A DNA stretch of 64,000 nucleotides, taken from COE1 sp910588595 (GTDB lineage Bacteria > Bacillota > Clostridia > Lachnospirales > Lachnospiraceae). This document shows, in pieces, positions 16,244 to 25,544 of the stretch. A program made the translations under genes and the position numbers. The stretch covers positions 1 through 64,000 of the forward strand of contig CARDBT010000017.1 of the NCBI GenBank assembly GCA_948957135.1, in the 5' to 3' direction. The notes beneath the pieces were generated by a model. The model saw only the letters and a list, made by a program, of their open reading frames with translations, ran no database searches and was not told the origin of the DNA. Each line of letters begins with the position of its first letter. Position 1 is the stretch's first letter.

Positions 16244-18064
16244 ATGAAGAAAAATATGACGATACAGGAAATGTGGCACTATATCATATTTCAGACAAAA
16301 GGCTACAGGACGATCAAGGCGGCGATCGTGATCGGTGCACTGACCGCGGCGGCAGTGCCCTATGTAAACAATATCTTTTACGCGGGGATCCTGGACCGCC
16401 TGGTGCTCGCAGAATATGACACGGCTGTCATATATGTGGTGTGGATGGTGTCCGCGGCGCTTGTCCTGAAACTCGCCGCAAAGGGCTGTGAGCGGATCGT
16501 GGCTCACTACTGCAAGCCGTGTGCGGACGAGATCAAGAAAAGGACTGCGCGGAAGGCATTTACCATGGAGTATGAGATGATCGACCGGACAGAGACGCTG
16601 GAGGCGTTCCGCAGGGTGCGCGCAGGCGAGATCGGGATGGGCGGCGTGGAGCGTCAGCTGCAGACGATATACGACTTTTTCCGGGAGCTTACGGGAATCG
16701 TCTTCGCGTGCGGTTTTGTGCTGGTGCTCTTTGCAAGGACGGACAGTGACAAGGAGAATATGGCGGTGTCGGTGTTTCTGGCGGCACTGATGATCGCCGC
16801 GTTTGCGGTCGTGTTTGTGCTGAGCAATCATTTTTCGAAAAAAGAGGGCGAGGTAATGGTGGAGACAGCGCTGAAAAACGAGCATGTCAACACGCTGTCG
16901 GCGTATCTGCTGAACCTGATCAACAAGGAAACGTATGTGAAGGATATCCGGCTTTTCGGTCTGAAAGACTACCTGTACAAAAAGACAGAGGTGTTCCGCA
17001 CGGTGGGGAGGATGTACACGGAGCAGGGATGTTACAGCGGCAGGTGCCGTGCTGTGCCGACCTTTGCCGCGCAGATGTTTGCGGCTGTCACGTATATCTG
17101 CATCGCGGCAAAAGCGATCGCGGGCAGCATCACGATCGGCGAAGTGACCATGTACGCCGGGGCAGTCATCACGATGGTCGCGGGCGTTCAGAATCTGCTT
17201 GGCAAGTATCATGATATCAATTATATGAACGAGTACCTGACCACCTACGAGACGTTCATCACGCGCCCGGACATGCATTACGACGGCACGCTGCCGATCG
17301 AGAAGCGCGACGACAACGCGTACAGGCTCGAGCTGTTCCACGTCAGTTTCCGCTATCCGGGGACGGATCAGGACATCCTGAAAGACGTGTCCATGACCTT
17401 CCGGGTCGGGGAGAAACTTGCGCTCGTGGGCATGAACGGCGCGGGAAAGACGACGCTGATCAAACTTTTGTGCCGCTTATATGAGCCGACGGAGGGGGAG
17501 ATCCGGCTAAACGGCATCAATATCGAGAAATACGATTACAAGGAGTATGTCAGGATCTTTTCTGTGGTTTTTCAGGATTTCAGGCTGTATGATTTTCCGC
17601 TCGATGAGAATATCGCTTCCGGCAGCGAGATCGACGGGGAGCGCCTTGCGCGCGCGCTGAAACTTGCCGGGATCTGGGAGCGCGTGCAGGAGCTGCCGCA
17701 GAAGGAGCGGACGCTGCTCGGGCACGAGAACGGTCAGGGCGTGCTGCTCTCGGGCGGCGAGGCACAGAAGGCAGCGATCGCGCGGGCACTGTACAAGGAC
17801 GCACCGTTTATCATACTCGACGAGCCCACGGCGGCGCTCGATCCGATCGCGGAGGCGGAGATCTATGAGAACTTTAACACGCTGATCCGGAACAAGACGG
17901 CGATCTACATCTCACACCGCATGAGCAGCTGCAAGTTCTGTGACCGCATCGTGGTGCTCGGCGGCGGTCAGATCCTCGAGGAGGGGAACCACGAGACACT
18001 CCTGGCGGAAAAGGGAACGTACTACAGACTGTACAGCGCGCAGGAGGCGTACTATAAAAATTGA
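16244..18064 (+). CDS. ABC exporter half-transporter 2 (permease-ATPase fusion)
   Basis: 606 residues, same layout as its upstream partner: membrane domain about 1-340, then Walker A VGMNGAGKTTLIKL, signature LSGGEAQKAAIARAL, Walker B FIILDEPTAALDP and switch HRMSSCKFCDRI. Both partners keep the catalytic Glu after Walker B, so neither ATP site is obviously dead. GGAGG lies about 7 bases before ATG 16244. The gene ends 18 bases from the converging hypothetical gene. A short direct repeat (AAAGGGGATCAT / AAAGGGAATCAT) precedes the start. Confidence 0.93.
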   Translation: MKKNMTIQEMWHYIIFQTKGYRTIKAAIVIGALTAAAVPYVNNIFYAGILDRLVLAEYDTAVIYVVWMVSAALVLKLAAKGCERIVAHYCKPCADEIKKRTARKAFTMEYEMIDRTETLEAFRRVRAGEIGMGGVERQLQTIYDFFRELTGIVFACGFVLVLFARTDSDKENMAVSVFLAALMIAAFAVVFVLSNHFSKKEGEVMVETALKNEHVNTLSAYLLNLINKETYVKDIRLFGLKDYLYKKTEVFRTVGRMYTEQGCYSGRCRAVPTFAAQMFAAVTYICIAAKAIAGSITIGEVTMYAGAVITMVAGVQNLLGKYHDINYMNEYLTTYETFITRPDMHYDGTLPIEKRDDNAYRLELFHVSFRYPGTDQDILKDVSMTFRVGEKLALVGMNGAGKTTLIKLLCRLYEPTEGEIRLNGINIEKYDYKEYVRIFSVVFQDFRLYDFPLDENIASGSEIDGERLARALKLAGIWERVQELPQKERTLLGHENGQGVLLSGGEAQKAAIARALYKDAPFIILDEPTAALDPIAEAEIYENFNTLIRNKTAIYISHRMSSCKFCDRIVVLGGGQILEEGNHETLLAEKGTYYRLYSAQEAYYKN

Positions 18065-18082
18065 ATTTTCGGCGTCTGCCGA

Positions 18083-18787
18083 TCAATCGTACATCTCACA
18101 GATAAATTTGAAATCCGCCGTTTTTGGCAGCAGCGGCACTGCTTTCTCCCTGATGCGCTCTTCCATGAGGTCAACGGTGTACTGGAAATAATTAAATTCG
18201 CCGTCGGCGGCGCAGGCAGTGAGGATGTGGAACGCTTCATTATCACCTTCATAACAATAGTCAAAAGGATAATCACCAGGGGAGTCAACGATGTCCTTAT
18301 TGTCTGGGTACTCTTTTTCGATTGCCTCTTTCTGGGCGGCAGTGCCGATCTTGGCGTGAAAGTCATAAGCGTCGCCGTCACAGAAATATTCCACAAAAAG
18401 TCTGGCGGCGACGTCTTTGAATGCGCATATCTGCTCCACGATCGCATCGGCGTTTCGGACCGCAAAGTTTTTGAGTTCCTGTTTCGCATGCCCGGAGTCC
18501 GTGTAATGGACATACAGAAACAGCTCCCGGTCATTGAGCCGTGCAGTGATCTTCTGCAGTGTACCATCCTGATCGTAAGTGACATTCAGCGTTTCGATAA
18601 GTTCCTTGTCCGAGATCTGATAAAGCGAGATCTCACGGCAGTCTTCTAGGTTTGGAACCGTGTAAGTGAGGATCTGATACTGATCATCGTAATCGAAAAA
18701 GATCCCTTCCTCGATGTCTTCGTGGAAGTCCTCGTGGGTGTAGGTGCCTTCCCTGTAACTGGTCGGAATAGAACATAGGTACTCCAT
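18083..18787 (-). CDS. Hypothetical protein, soluble, acidic (234 aa)
   Basis: Not recognised. There is no signal peptide or membrane helix. The composition is rich in Asp, Glu and Tyr. An internal helix (AIVEQICAFKDVAARLFVEYF) and a DYDDQYQILTYTVPNLEDC strand region suggest a compact alpha/beta fold of the DUF2262 or immunity-protein sort, but no family can be named. ATG 18787 has AAAGGACGG about 9 bases upstream; the frame continues to 18841 without a ribosome site. It is convergent with the ABC gene. Repeat family 1 copy C lies 107 bases upstream of its start. Confidence 0.65.
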   Translation of the reverse strand: MEYLCSIPTSYREGTYTHEDFHEDIEEGIFFDYDDQYQILTYTVPNLEDCREISLYQISDKELIETLNVTYDQDGTLQKITARLNDRELFLYVHYTDSGHAKQELKNFAVRNADAIVEQICAFKDVAARLFVEYFCDGDAYDFHAKIGTAAQKEAIEKEYPDNKDIVDSPGDYPFDYCYEGDNEAFHILTACAADGEFNYFQYTVDLMEERIREKAVPLLPKTADFKFICEMYD

Positions 18788-18894
18788 TTGCAAAACCGTC
18801 CTTTCTCTGTGACTCAATAAATTTGATTTTGGTTTTATCATAGCACATAATGGTATGTACTACAAGTGTAGAAAGCCGGCAGTATACATTAAAC

Positions 18895-19020
18895 GTTACA
18901 GTTCAGCCCAAAGCATAGTGGTTGAGATGCATCAAGCCACGGTACGTGGCTTTGACATCCGCGAAGCGGTTTTTGCATGGCTTCATGCTTGTAACAGGAA
19001 GCCGAAGGCTGAACTGTTAC
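18895..19020 (+). mobile_element. MITE-like element family 1, copy C (126 bp)
   Basis: The ends GTTACAGTTCAGCC and GGCTGAACTGTTAC are identical to copy A and are flanked by a perfect 8-base duplication CATTAAAC (18887-18894 and 19021-19028). Relative to copy A it lacks the first hairpin (GGACTTCGCA..TGCGAAGTCC) together with CGTGAG. The second hairpin is intact. Confidence 0.9.
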
Positions 19021-19079
19021 CATTAAACAGATGGAAAACGGATCTGAGACTGATGCGGCGAAAAGGAGAACTCATGTCT

Positions 19080-19123
19080 GTGATGCAATTATGATGCAAT
19101 TACGATACAATTATGATGCCGCC
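19080..19123 (+). repeat. 11-bp tandem repeats upstream of the secreted protein gene
   Basis: Units GTGATGCAATT, ATGATGCAATT, ACGATACAATT and the partial unit ATGATGCCGCC follow one another at 11-base steps, about one DNA turn, roughly 80 bases before the gene at 19200. They may be phased protein-binding sites or simple slippage. Confidence 0.6.
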
Positions 19124-19199
19124 ATCTGCTAAAATGATGTGTTGAAACTGATAGTTACACATACTTAGGAACTGTTCAAAAAGCGATGGGGGTTCAAAC

Positions 19200-20150
19200 A
19201 TGGGAGCAAAACAGAAGAAAAAAAAGCAGATCGGGATCAGGATCGGAGTGGCAGCAGTGACGGCAGCGGCTTTGGTGGCAGGAGGATATCTGACAGTCCG
19301 CGGCAGTGTACCGAAAGGGTACCAGGATTATACAGTTCAAAAACAGCAGTACTATGTGGAGTATTCCGATGCATATGACTATTGGGATGTGGTCACGGTG
19401 GAGTATCCGGTACTGTACGATATTGAGGGGGATCAGACGGAGGGTATCAACGAACTGTTGTACGATACGGCGATGCAAAAGGTGAATTACTGGCATCTGA
19501 CACCGAACGAGGATGTAAAAACGCTGCAGGAGAAGTACCAGATCTACAGCAGTGATGTGCGCTGTGAGGTTCCGTATCACAGTCAGTATCTGATGAGTGT
19601 GCATTATCGGGAGACTTATGCGCCGATCTCCCCTGTCAACTATATCCATAAGACACAGCGCAGTGCAAATATCAATCTGATGACCGGCGGATCATACGCG
19701 CTCACAGATATTTTGCAGATCAATGATGATTTTATGGCACTCTGGTGCAGACAGGTCGCGTCCGAGGGAACATATGGCGATCTGATCATCGATGATGCGG
19801 ATACCCGGGACACGTTTCTGTCCTGGTTTCTTGACGAGGACGAGGAGGCGGGGGAGTACTATATGTTTACGCCGTTCTTTTACATAGATGAGAACAAGGA
19901 TTTTGTGATCGGACTTTCCTATGACCCGAAACCAAACAAGGTGATCGAACAGCTGCCGATGGAGAATAGTTTCATAGGACATTTTGCGAGCGCGGATCTC
20001 GAGCCGTACCGGACGGAGTCGGAATTCTGGGACTGGTATGAGCGGTCATCGAGCGCCGGTAAAGTGATGGGATGTATTGATTTGAAGGAAAATCTCTGGC
20101 TGGGAAAGGATGCGGCAGTATGGGACTATCTCGAAGAAAACGACAGATAA
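19200..20150 (+). CDS. Membrane-anchored secreted protein, function unknown
   Basis: 316 residues. A basic start (KQKKKKQ) is followed by a hydrophobic segment (about residues 11-30), a signal anchor. The extracytoplasmic part resembles DUF3298/DUF4163-type proteins, with long paired strands and regular Tyr/Asp-rich blocks such as VEYPVLYDIEGDQTEGINEL, LMSVHYRETYAP, INLMTGGSYALTDIL and FFYIDENKDFVIGL. This is a fold-level guess. GGGGGT is the ribosome site. The last 31 bases overlap the start of the LysM gene, so the two are translated as a pair. Confidence 0.75.
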   Translation: MGAKQKKKKQIGIRIGVAAVTAAALVAGGYLTVRGSVPKGYQDYTVQKQQYYVEYSDAYDYWDVVTVEYPVLYDIEGDQTEGINELLYDTAMQKVNYWHLTPNEDVKTLQEKYQIYSSDVRCEVPYHSQYLMSVHYRETYAPISPVNYIHKTQRSANINLMTGGSYALTDILQINDDFMALWCRQVASEGTYGDLIIDDADTRDTFLSWFLDEDEEAGEYYMFTPFFYIDENKDFVIGLSYDPKPNKVIEQLPMENSFIGHFASADLEPYRTESEFWDWYERSSSAGKVMGCIDLKENLWLGKDAAVWDYLEENDR

Positions 20151-21124
20151 AAAAGGGATTTGCATGTATCTTTGCGGGACTGTTGATCTTGGGAAATACA
20201 GTGCAGGTGTCCGCAGAAGAAACATATCGGATATCGTATGAAGTACCGCCAAAGGAGCGCGATGACTATACGATCGTCACAGAGGATCTCGGGGTTTATG
20301 AGGTCTGTGAGGGGGACAGCCTGTGGCGCATCTCGGAAAAACTGTTGGGGGACGGAGGTCAGTACATGCAGCTAGCCAGAGAGAATGCAGATGTGATCTC
20401 GGATCCTGATTTGATCTATCCGCAGATGTATCTGCAGGTCAGCCGGAACGTGTATGTCAAAAAGCGGACCGGCGCCAATGGGATCAGGACACCGGAGTAT
20501 CGTTTTGGGACGCCGGATGGGTGGCGCTTTGGAATCCTGGGATCCGGTGACGTCTATGCAAACTGTGCGCTCATGGGAAGCGGCTTCTCCAATGTCATCT
20601 GTCTGCTGCGTGACAAAGAACAGTCCGGCGTGAAAGCTTTGTCGGACTGGGAGAAGAGCAAACAGACGATCGAGGAGTATGTCAGGGGCAGCTATGCGGG
20701 CAAGATTGCGGATCTGGAGTTCCATGATTATCAGTCGGCGGACGGGAGGGTGCTGCGTCTGTTTTCCTATGTATATACGATCGACGGTGCGGATTATGGA
20801 TACCGCGGAGAGCTGGACATCCATGTGTGTCAGGGGATCTGCCAGACAGAACATATCCAGGCAGAATTTACAGGGATGGATACGGAGGAAGACATACGGG
20901 ATATCGTCCTCTATATGCTCGCAAGCTTTGAGGAATTTCCGGGCACCATGTCAGTCAATGGCTACAATGTGTCAGTTGCGCCTGACAGGCCGTGGGCGCT
21001 TGGCGGGATCTGCAATTCGTTTGCGTGGGTTGATCAGTATTATGATGCAGTGTTTGGTGAGATCGCTGAGAAAGAAAAACCAGCGCAAGAAAAGACTGCG
21101 CGTGAACGGATCCTCGGATTGTGA
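20120..21124 (+). CDS. Secreted LysM-domain protein
   Basis: 334 residues. A signal peptide (KKGFACIFAGLLILGNTVQVSAEE, cut after about residue 32) precedes a LysM domain at about residues 58-108 (YEVCEGDSLWRISEKLLGDG ... PDLIYPQMYLQV), which binds peptidoglycan. The remaining 220 residues have no recognised family. ATG 20120 lies inside the previous gene; AAAGGA is 7-9 bases upstream. The pair probably acts at the cell wall, though no partner enzyme is adjacent. Confidence 0.85.
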   Translation: MGLSRRKRQIKKGFACIFAGLLILGNTVQVSAEETYRISYEVPPKERDDYTIVTEDLGVYEVCEGDSLWRISEKLLGDGGQYMQLARENADVISDPDLIYPQMYLQVSRNVYVKKRTGANGIRTPEYRFGTPDGWRFGILGSGDVYANCALMGSGFSNVICLLRDKEQSGVKALSDWEKSKQTIEEYVRGSYAGKIADLEFHDYQSADGRVLRLFSYVYTIDGADYGYRGELDIHVCQGICQTEHIQAEFTGMDTEEDIRDIVLYMLASFEEFPGTMSVNGYNVSVAPDRPWALGGICNSFAWVDQYYDAVFGEIAEKEKPAQEKTARERILGL

Positions 21125-21191
21125 AAATTGAATAAGTTTCGTGTTCAAAAATGGATAATTTAACGAAAAGGATCGAAACGAAAAAAATGTA

Positions 21192-21219
21192 TTGCAAAAA
21201 AAGCAAAAACCATTATAAT
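21192..21219 (+). promoter_or_regulatory. Promoter of the arabinosidase genes
   Basis: TTGCAA and TATAAT with a 16-base spacer, about 110 bases before the GH43 start. No clear CcpA (cre) site was seen around it. Confidence 0.6.
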
Positions 21220-21330
21220 TTAGATATGATTAAACTGCTTCAATTTTCATAAAAACAAAATGTGCGTCATACACCCCGGTCAGTGAAGCGGCTGGCTTTG
21301 AAGCGCAGCAGAACAGGAGGAATACAAGAA

Positions 21331-22278
21331 GTGGATACACAGTTAAAATACAATGAACCCTGGATATTGCAGAGGGCAGATCCGTTCATTTGCAGGCAGA
21401 ACAACGGCAAATATTATTTTACGGCTTCCGTTCCGGCTTATGACAGGATCGTACTGCGGTGCGCGGATACGCTTGCGGGGATCGCGGGCGCTGAGGAAGT
21501 GACGATCTGGCACAAGCACGAGTCGGGGATCATGAGCGAGCATATCTGGGCGCCGGAACTTCATTATCTGGATGGAAAATGGTACATCTATTTTGCGGGC
21601 GGAGAGAAGGAGAATATATGGAATATACGTCCGTACGTGCTGGAGTGCGCGGATGCCGATCCGATGACAGGCACATGGAAAGAGCTTGGAAAGATGCAGT
21701 GTGCGGACGATGACGAGTTCTCATTCCGCGCTTTTTCGCTGGATGCTACAGTGTTTGAGGACAGCGGAAAACGCTATTATGTGTGGGCGGAGAAAGTCGG
21801 TGTGGGCAGGCAGATCTCCAATCTGTACATCGCCGAGATGGAGACACCCGGCAAGCTAAAGACCGTCCAGGTGCTGCTGACCACACCCGACTACGACTGG
21901 GAGAGAGTCGGATTCTGGGTGAACGAGGGGCCGGCAGTGCTCAAGCGCGACGGAAAGATCTTCCTGACATACTCCGCGAGCGAGACAGGCGCGCCCTACT
22001 GCATGGGGATGCTCACGGCGGAGAGCGGAACAGACCTGCTCGATCCGCTGTCGTGGAAAAAGGAGCGGTATCCGGTGCTGGCTTCCGATCCTTCGATCGA
22101 GGTGTACGGACCGGGGCACAATTCCTTCACAGTGGACGAGGAGGGCAATGATATCCTTGTGTACCATGCCCGCAAAGAGAGTGTGATCGAGGGAGATCCG
22201 CTCTACAATCCAAACAGGCACACGATGCTCATGAAGATCAAGTGGGAAAATGGCAGACCTGTATTTGATTACAAATAG
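21331..22278 (+). CDS. Glycoside hydrolase family 43 protein (arabinan/arabinoxylan type)
   Basis: 315 residues, intracellular (no signal). The five-bladed propeller pattern is visible: the catalytic base Asp in QRADPFICRQNNGKYYF (near residue 15), the pKa-modulating Asp in FSLDATVFED and the acid Glu in WVNEGPAVLKRDGKIFLTYS, plus IWAPELHYLDGKWYIYFAG. Together with the GH51 gene 66 bases downstream, it likely removes arabinose from imported arabino-oligosaccharides. GTG 21331 is preferred because AGGAGG lies 10 bases upstream; the frame extends to 21262. No importer or sugar regulator is in the window. Confidence 0.9.
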   Translation: MDTQLKYNEPWILQRADPFICRQNNGKYYFTASVPAYDRIVLRCADTLAGIAGAEEVTIWHKHESGIMSEHIWAPELHYLDGKWYIYFAGGEKENIWNIRPYVLECADADPMTGTWKELGKMQCADDDEFSFRAFSLDATVFEDSGKRYYVWAEKVGVGRQISNLYIAEMETPGKLKTVQVLLTTPDYDWERVGFWVNEGPAVLKRDGKIFLTYSASETGAPYCMGMLTAESGTDLLDPLSWKKERYPVLASDPSIEVYGPGHNSFTVDEEGNDILVYHARKESVIEGDPLYNPNRHTMLMKIKWENGRPVFDYK

Positions 22279-22344
22279 ATCCAAAGCGGCGCAGTAGTTA
22301 CAGGACACTGCACGGTTATATTATAATAGGAGGCATTTTTTAAT

Positions 22345-23871
22345 ATGGCAAAACTTTACATCAATGAAAAAAACAAAAAGGGGCACATCAACGCGGAGAT
22401 CTACGGCAACTTCTCGGAGCATCTCGGGCGCTGCATCTACGAGGGGCTCTATGTGGGCGAGGACTCCGAGATACCCAATACAAACGGGATGCGCAATGAT
22501 GTCGTGGCAGCGCTGCGCGAGATGAAGCTGCCGGTGCTGCGCTGGCCGGGCGGCTGCTTTGCGGACGAATACCACTGGAAGGACGGCATCGGTCCGAAGG
22601 AATCCAGAAAGAAAATGATCAACACAAACTGGGGCGGAGTGACGGAGGACAACAGCTTTGGCACCCATGAGTTCTTTGAGTTGTGCGAGCAGATTGGCTG
22701 CAAGACGTACATCAACGGCAATGTCGGCAGCGGAACGGTGCAGGAGATGTCCGAGTGGGTGGAGTACATGACGTTTGACGGCGTATCGCCCATGGCAGAG
22801 CTCAGGAAACAGAACGGTCATGAGAAGGCGTGGCATGTTGATTACTTCGGCGTGGGCAATGAAAACTGGGGATGCGGCGGAAACATGACGCCGGGTTACT
22901 ACGCTAATTTATATAGAAGATACCAGACGTTTATCAGGAATTACAAAAAAGATCATCAGATCTTCAAGATCTGCGGCGGTCCCAATGTGAACGATATCTA
23001 CTGGACGGAGGAAGTGTTAAAGACGTGTTATGAGAATGCGCCGAAGGGAGCGCACGGCTTTATGGACGGGCTGTCACTGCACTATTACACGCATCCAGGC
23101 GGATGGGACAACAAGGGCAGCGCTACGGAGTTTGACGAGAAGACCTGGTATCAGACACTCTACAAGGCGCTTTATATAGAGGATCTGATCAAGATGCACA
23201 CTGCGATCATGGATCGGTATGATCCCGAGAAGAAGATCGGACTGATCTGCGACGAGTGGGGTACGTGGTTTGACTGCGAGCCGGGGACGAATCCGGGATT
23301 CCTGTACCAGCAGAATACCATGCGCGACGCGCTCGTGGCAGGGCTCTCGCTCAACATATTCAACAAGCACTGCGACCGCGTGAAGATGGCGAACATCGCG
23401 CAGCTGATCAATGTGCTGCAGGCGGTCATCCTCACGGACGGACCCAGGATGCTGCTCACACCGACTTACCATGTATTCCATATGTACAAGTATCACCAGG
23501 ATGCGGAGCTCGTGGAGAGCTACATTGACGGTGCGAAGGAGATCGGTATGGATGCCGACTATAAGGTTCCCAACCTTCAGGAGTCTGTATCCATTGACAA
23601 GGACGGCGTTGTGACGATCACCCTGAACAACCTTTCTGTCACGGACAGCGAGGATGTGCAGATCGCTTTTGCAGAGCTTCTGCCGAGCGAGGTGACGGCG
23701 GCGATCGTCACGAACAAGATGAACGCGTACAACACATTTGACAATCCCGACAATGTGAAGGAAGTCGAGTTCAACGATTTCAAGGTGATCGACAAGGGGA
23801 TCCTGTTTACGATGCCTGCGTGCAGTGTCGTACAGTTCCGTGTCAAGAAATATGACAGCGGCATGCTATAA
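22345..23871 (+). CDS. abfA: Alpha-L-arabinofuranosidase, GH51
   Basis: 508 residues, cytoplasmic, the usual length. Signatures: IYGNFSEHLGRCIYEGLYVG at the N-terminus, LRWPGGCFADEYHWKDGIGP, the acid/base Glu in YFGVGNENWGCGG (near residue 174) and the nucleophile Glu in GLICDEWGTWFD (near residue 305). A C-terminal beta domain follows. It releases terminal arabinofuranosyl units. Ribosome site GGAGG. It forms an operon with the GH43 gene; a small DUF6171-like gene follows 40 bases later. Confidence 0.96.
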   Translation: MAKLYINEKNKKGHINAEIYGNFSEHLGRCIYEGLYVGEDSEIPNTNGMRNDVVAALREMKLPVLRWPGGCFADEYHWKDGIGPKESRKKMINTNWGGVTEDNSFGTHEFFELCEQIGCKTYINGNVGSGTVQEMSEWVEYMTFDGVSPMAELRKQNGHEKAWHVDYFGVGNENWGCGGNMTPGYYANLYRRYQTFIRNYKKDHQIFKICGGPNVNDIYWTEEVLKTCYENAPKGAHGFMDGLSLHYYTHPGGWDNKGSATEFDEKTWYQTLYKALYIEDLIKMHTAIMDRYDPEKKIGLICDEWGTWFDCEPGTNPGFLYQQNTMRDALVAGLSLNIFNKHCDRVKMANIAQLINVLQAVILTDGPRMLLTPTYHVFHMYKYHQDAELVESYIDGAKEIGMDADYKVPNLQESVSIDKDGVVTITLNNLSVTDSEDVQIAFAELLPSEVTAAIVTNKMNAYNTFDNPDNVKEVEFNDFKVIDKGILFTMPACSVVQFRVKKYDSGML

Positions 23872-23911
23872 TTTTAAAATAAGAAAACGATCATACATGG
23901 AGGGGATGTCC

Positions 23912-24181
23912 TTGGAGACAAACAAACAAGCAGGAAACAAAAAACACTGTCTCAAGTGTCTCCTGCGCGAGATGGACAAGGAAGCCTACATGGATAATCT
24001 ATACGACTACATCCAGAGACTGGATGAGGAGATCAAAGCTGACCAGGCGCTCTATGAAGAGCGCCTGTCTGTCTGTAAGGCGTGTGATTATCTCGAGGCG
24101 GGCATGTGCAGGGCGTGCGGGTGTTTCGTGGAGCTGCGCGCAGTGATCAAAAACAATGTGTGTTCTTATGGGAAGTGGTGA
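23912..24181 (+). CDS. Small Cys-rich protein (DUF6171-like, 89 aa)
   Basis: It has two Cys pairs: HCLKCLLREM near the start, and C-K-A-C...C-R-A-C-G-C..C in the C-terminal third (CKACDYLEAGMCRACGCFVE). The spacing suggests metal (Zn) binding. I associate this pattern with the DUF6171 family, for which no function is known. GGAGGGG lies 6 bases before TTG 23912; ATG 23897 is a possible earlier start but covers that site. The helical middle part (AYMDNLYDYIQRLDEEIKAD) could be a protein contact. Confidence 0.7.
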   Translation: METNKQAGNKKHCLKCLLREMDKEAYMDNLYDYIQRLDEEIKADQALYEERLSVCKACDYLEAGMCRACGCFVELRAVIKNNVCSYGKW

Positions 24182-24289
24182 CATTTGTGCTGTATGCAAT
24201 GCACGCTGCAGGCTGCTGTTCACGCTTTCATTGCATCAAATTATATCAGAATCAGCTCAGAGGGCACGTTTTTGCCAAAAACAGATCAC

Positions 24290-24318
24290 TTGCATATCTG
24301 CGGCAGATAGTGTAGACT
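24290..24318 (+). promoter_or_regulatory. Promoter of the GH25 gene
   Basis: TTGCAT and TAGACT with a 17-base spacer, 46 bases before the ATG at 24364. Confidence 0.5.
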
Positions 24319-24363
24319 GTAAGAGTAGGAAGTTTGAAAATAGTCCTTTATTTGGAGGGAAAG

Positions 24364-25533
24364 ATGCAAAAAAAGCGAATCAGGACATTACATACGATCA
24401 TTATACTACTTATTATCATAACGATTATTTCACTGACATTTGCAGGGATAATGGGAGCATTGTATCTGAGGGAAGTCAGGGAGGGAGGCGGTCTGCGGGG
24501 AAAGAGCGATCAGTTGATGGCAGATCAGGCGCTTCCTGTGCTCTCGGTGGATGTTGAGAACAGCACGACTGGCGACCAGGAGCCAGGAATGGAAGGGCAG
24601 GATGCGGAGTCTGCCCAGGGGATTGCGGCAGCCGGGGAAGATGGTTCGCTGAACCTGGACGATGCAAGTATCGCAGCGCTCATGCAGTCAAAGGAAGCGG
24701 AGGTGGAACAGTCCATCAAGAACCGAATGAAGGAACTCGTGACAGGGGAGGACGGAAGCCCGCTCAAGATGCTCCGATCTTTTTTTCCGGAAAACCTGAT
24801 CTACAGCTATGAGGAGGAGTATGTGTTTGCGCCGGTCCTCGAGAGTGTGAACAAACATTCACTTCTCGATGAGAACTTCCAAAAGACGGAGGACGGGCTG
24901 ATGCAGTATGTGGAGAACGGAACCGTCACGTCACACACAGGAATCGATGTGTCAAAATACCAGGGAGACATCGACTGGACAGCTGTCAAGGCGGATGGGA
25001 TTGAGTACGCCTTTATCCGGTTAGGGATCAGGGGATACGAGTCCGGCAAGATCGTGGTCGATGAATATTATGAGGATAATATGAAAGGCGCAAATGCTGC
25101 CGGAGTGAAGGCGGGCGTATATTTTTTCACGCAGGCAGTCACGGTTGAGGAGGCAAAGGAGGAGGCGGAGTTTGTTATCCAGAATCTTGCAGGCTATGAC
25201 GTGGCTTGTCCGGTCGTGTTTGATGTGGAGCGCATCTCCGGCGGCAAGGGGCGTGCGGATCAGCTCACCCAGGAACAGCGCACAGACATCACGGTCGCTT
25301 TCTGCGAAGCCATCAAGGCGGCAGGCTACACGCCGATGATCTATGGCAATGTTGTCTGTTTTACAAGGCTGCTCGACATGACAAGGCTCAATGACTATGA
25401 AAAATGGTATGCATTTTATGACGATTATATGTATATCCCGTACGATGTGAGCTGCTGGCAGTATACCGAGAAAGGGAATGTGGACGGGATACCGAACAAT
25501 GTGGATTTGAATATATCTTTTAAGATGTGGTAG
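24364..25533 (+). CDS. Membrane-anchored GH25 lysozyme-like muramidase
   Basis: 389 residues. A hydrophobic N-terminal helix (TIIILLIIITIISLTFAGIM, about 11-30) anchors the protein. An Asp/Glu/Gln-rich linker follows, then a GH25 domain from about residue 195: GIDVSKYQGDIDWTAVK, FIRLGIRGYESGKIV, the catalytic motif VFDVERISGG (Asp-Val-Glu) and the closing WQYTEKGNVDGIPNNVDLN. It cleaves the MurNAc-GlcNAc bond of peptidoglycan. GGAGGG is 6 bases before ATG 24364. The small gene at 25545 follows 11 bases later. Confidence 0.92.
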   Translation: MQKKRIRTLHTIIILLIIITIISLTFAGIMGALYLREVREGGGLRGKSDQLMADQALPVLSVDVENSTTGDQEPGMEGQDAESAQGIAAAGEDGSLNLDDASIAALMQSKEAEVEQSIKNRMKELVTGEDGSPLKMLRSFFPENLIYSYEEEYVFAPVLESVNKHSLLDENFQKTEDGLMQYVENGTVTSHTGIDVSKYQGDIDWTAVKADGIEYAFIRLGIRGYESGKIVVDEYYEDNMKGANAAGVKAGVYFFTQAVTVEEAKEEAEFVIQNLAGYDVACPVVFDVERISGGKGRADQLTQEQRTDITVAFCEAIKAAGYTPMIYGNVVCFTRLLDMTRLNDYEKWYAFYDDYMYIPYDVSCWQYTEKGNVDGIPNNVDLNISFKMW

Positions 25534-25544
25534 GAGGCAGTGAC

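Noticed and set aside
16202..17341. 379-codon open frame antisense to the second ABC gene
   Set aside because: It lies opposite a clear ABC exporter gene, has His/Arg-rich low-quality composition and no ribosome site; typical of frames opposite GC-rich genes.
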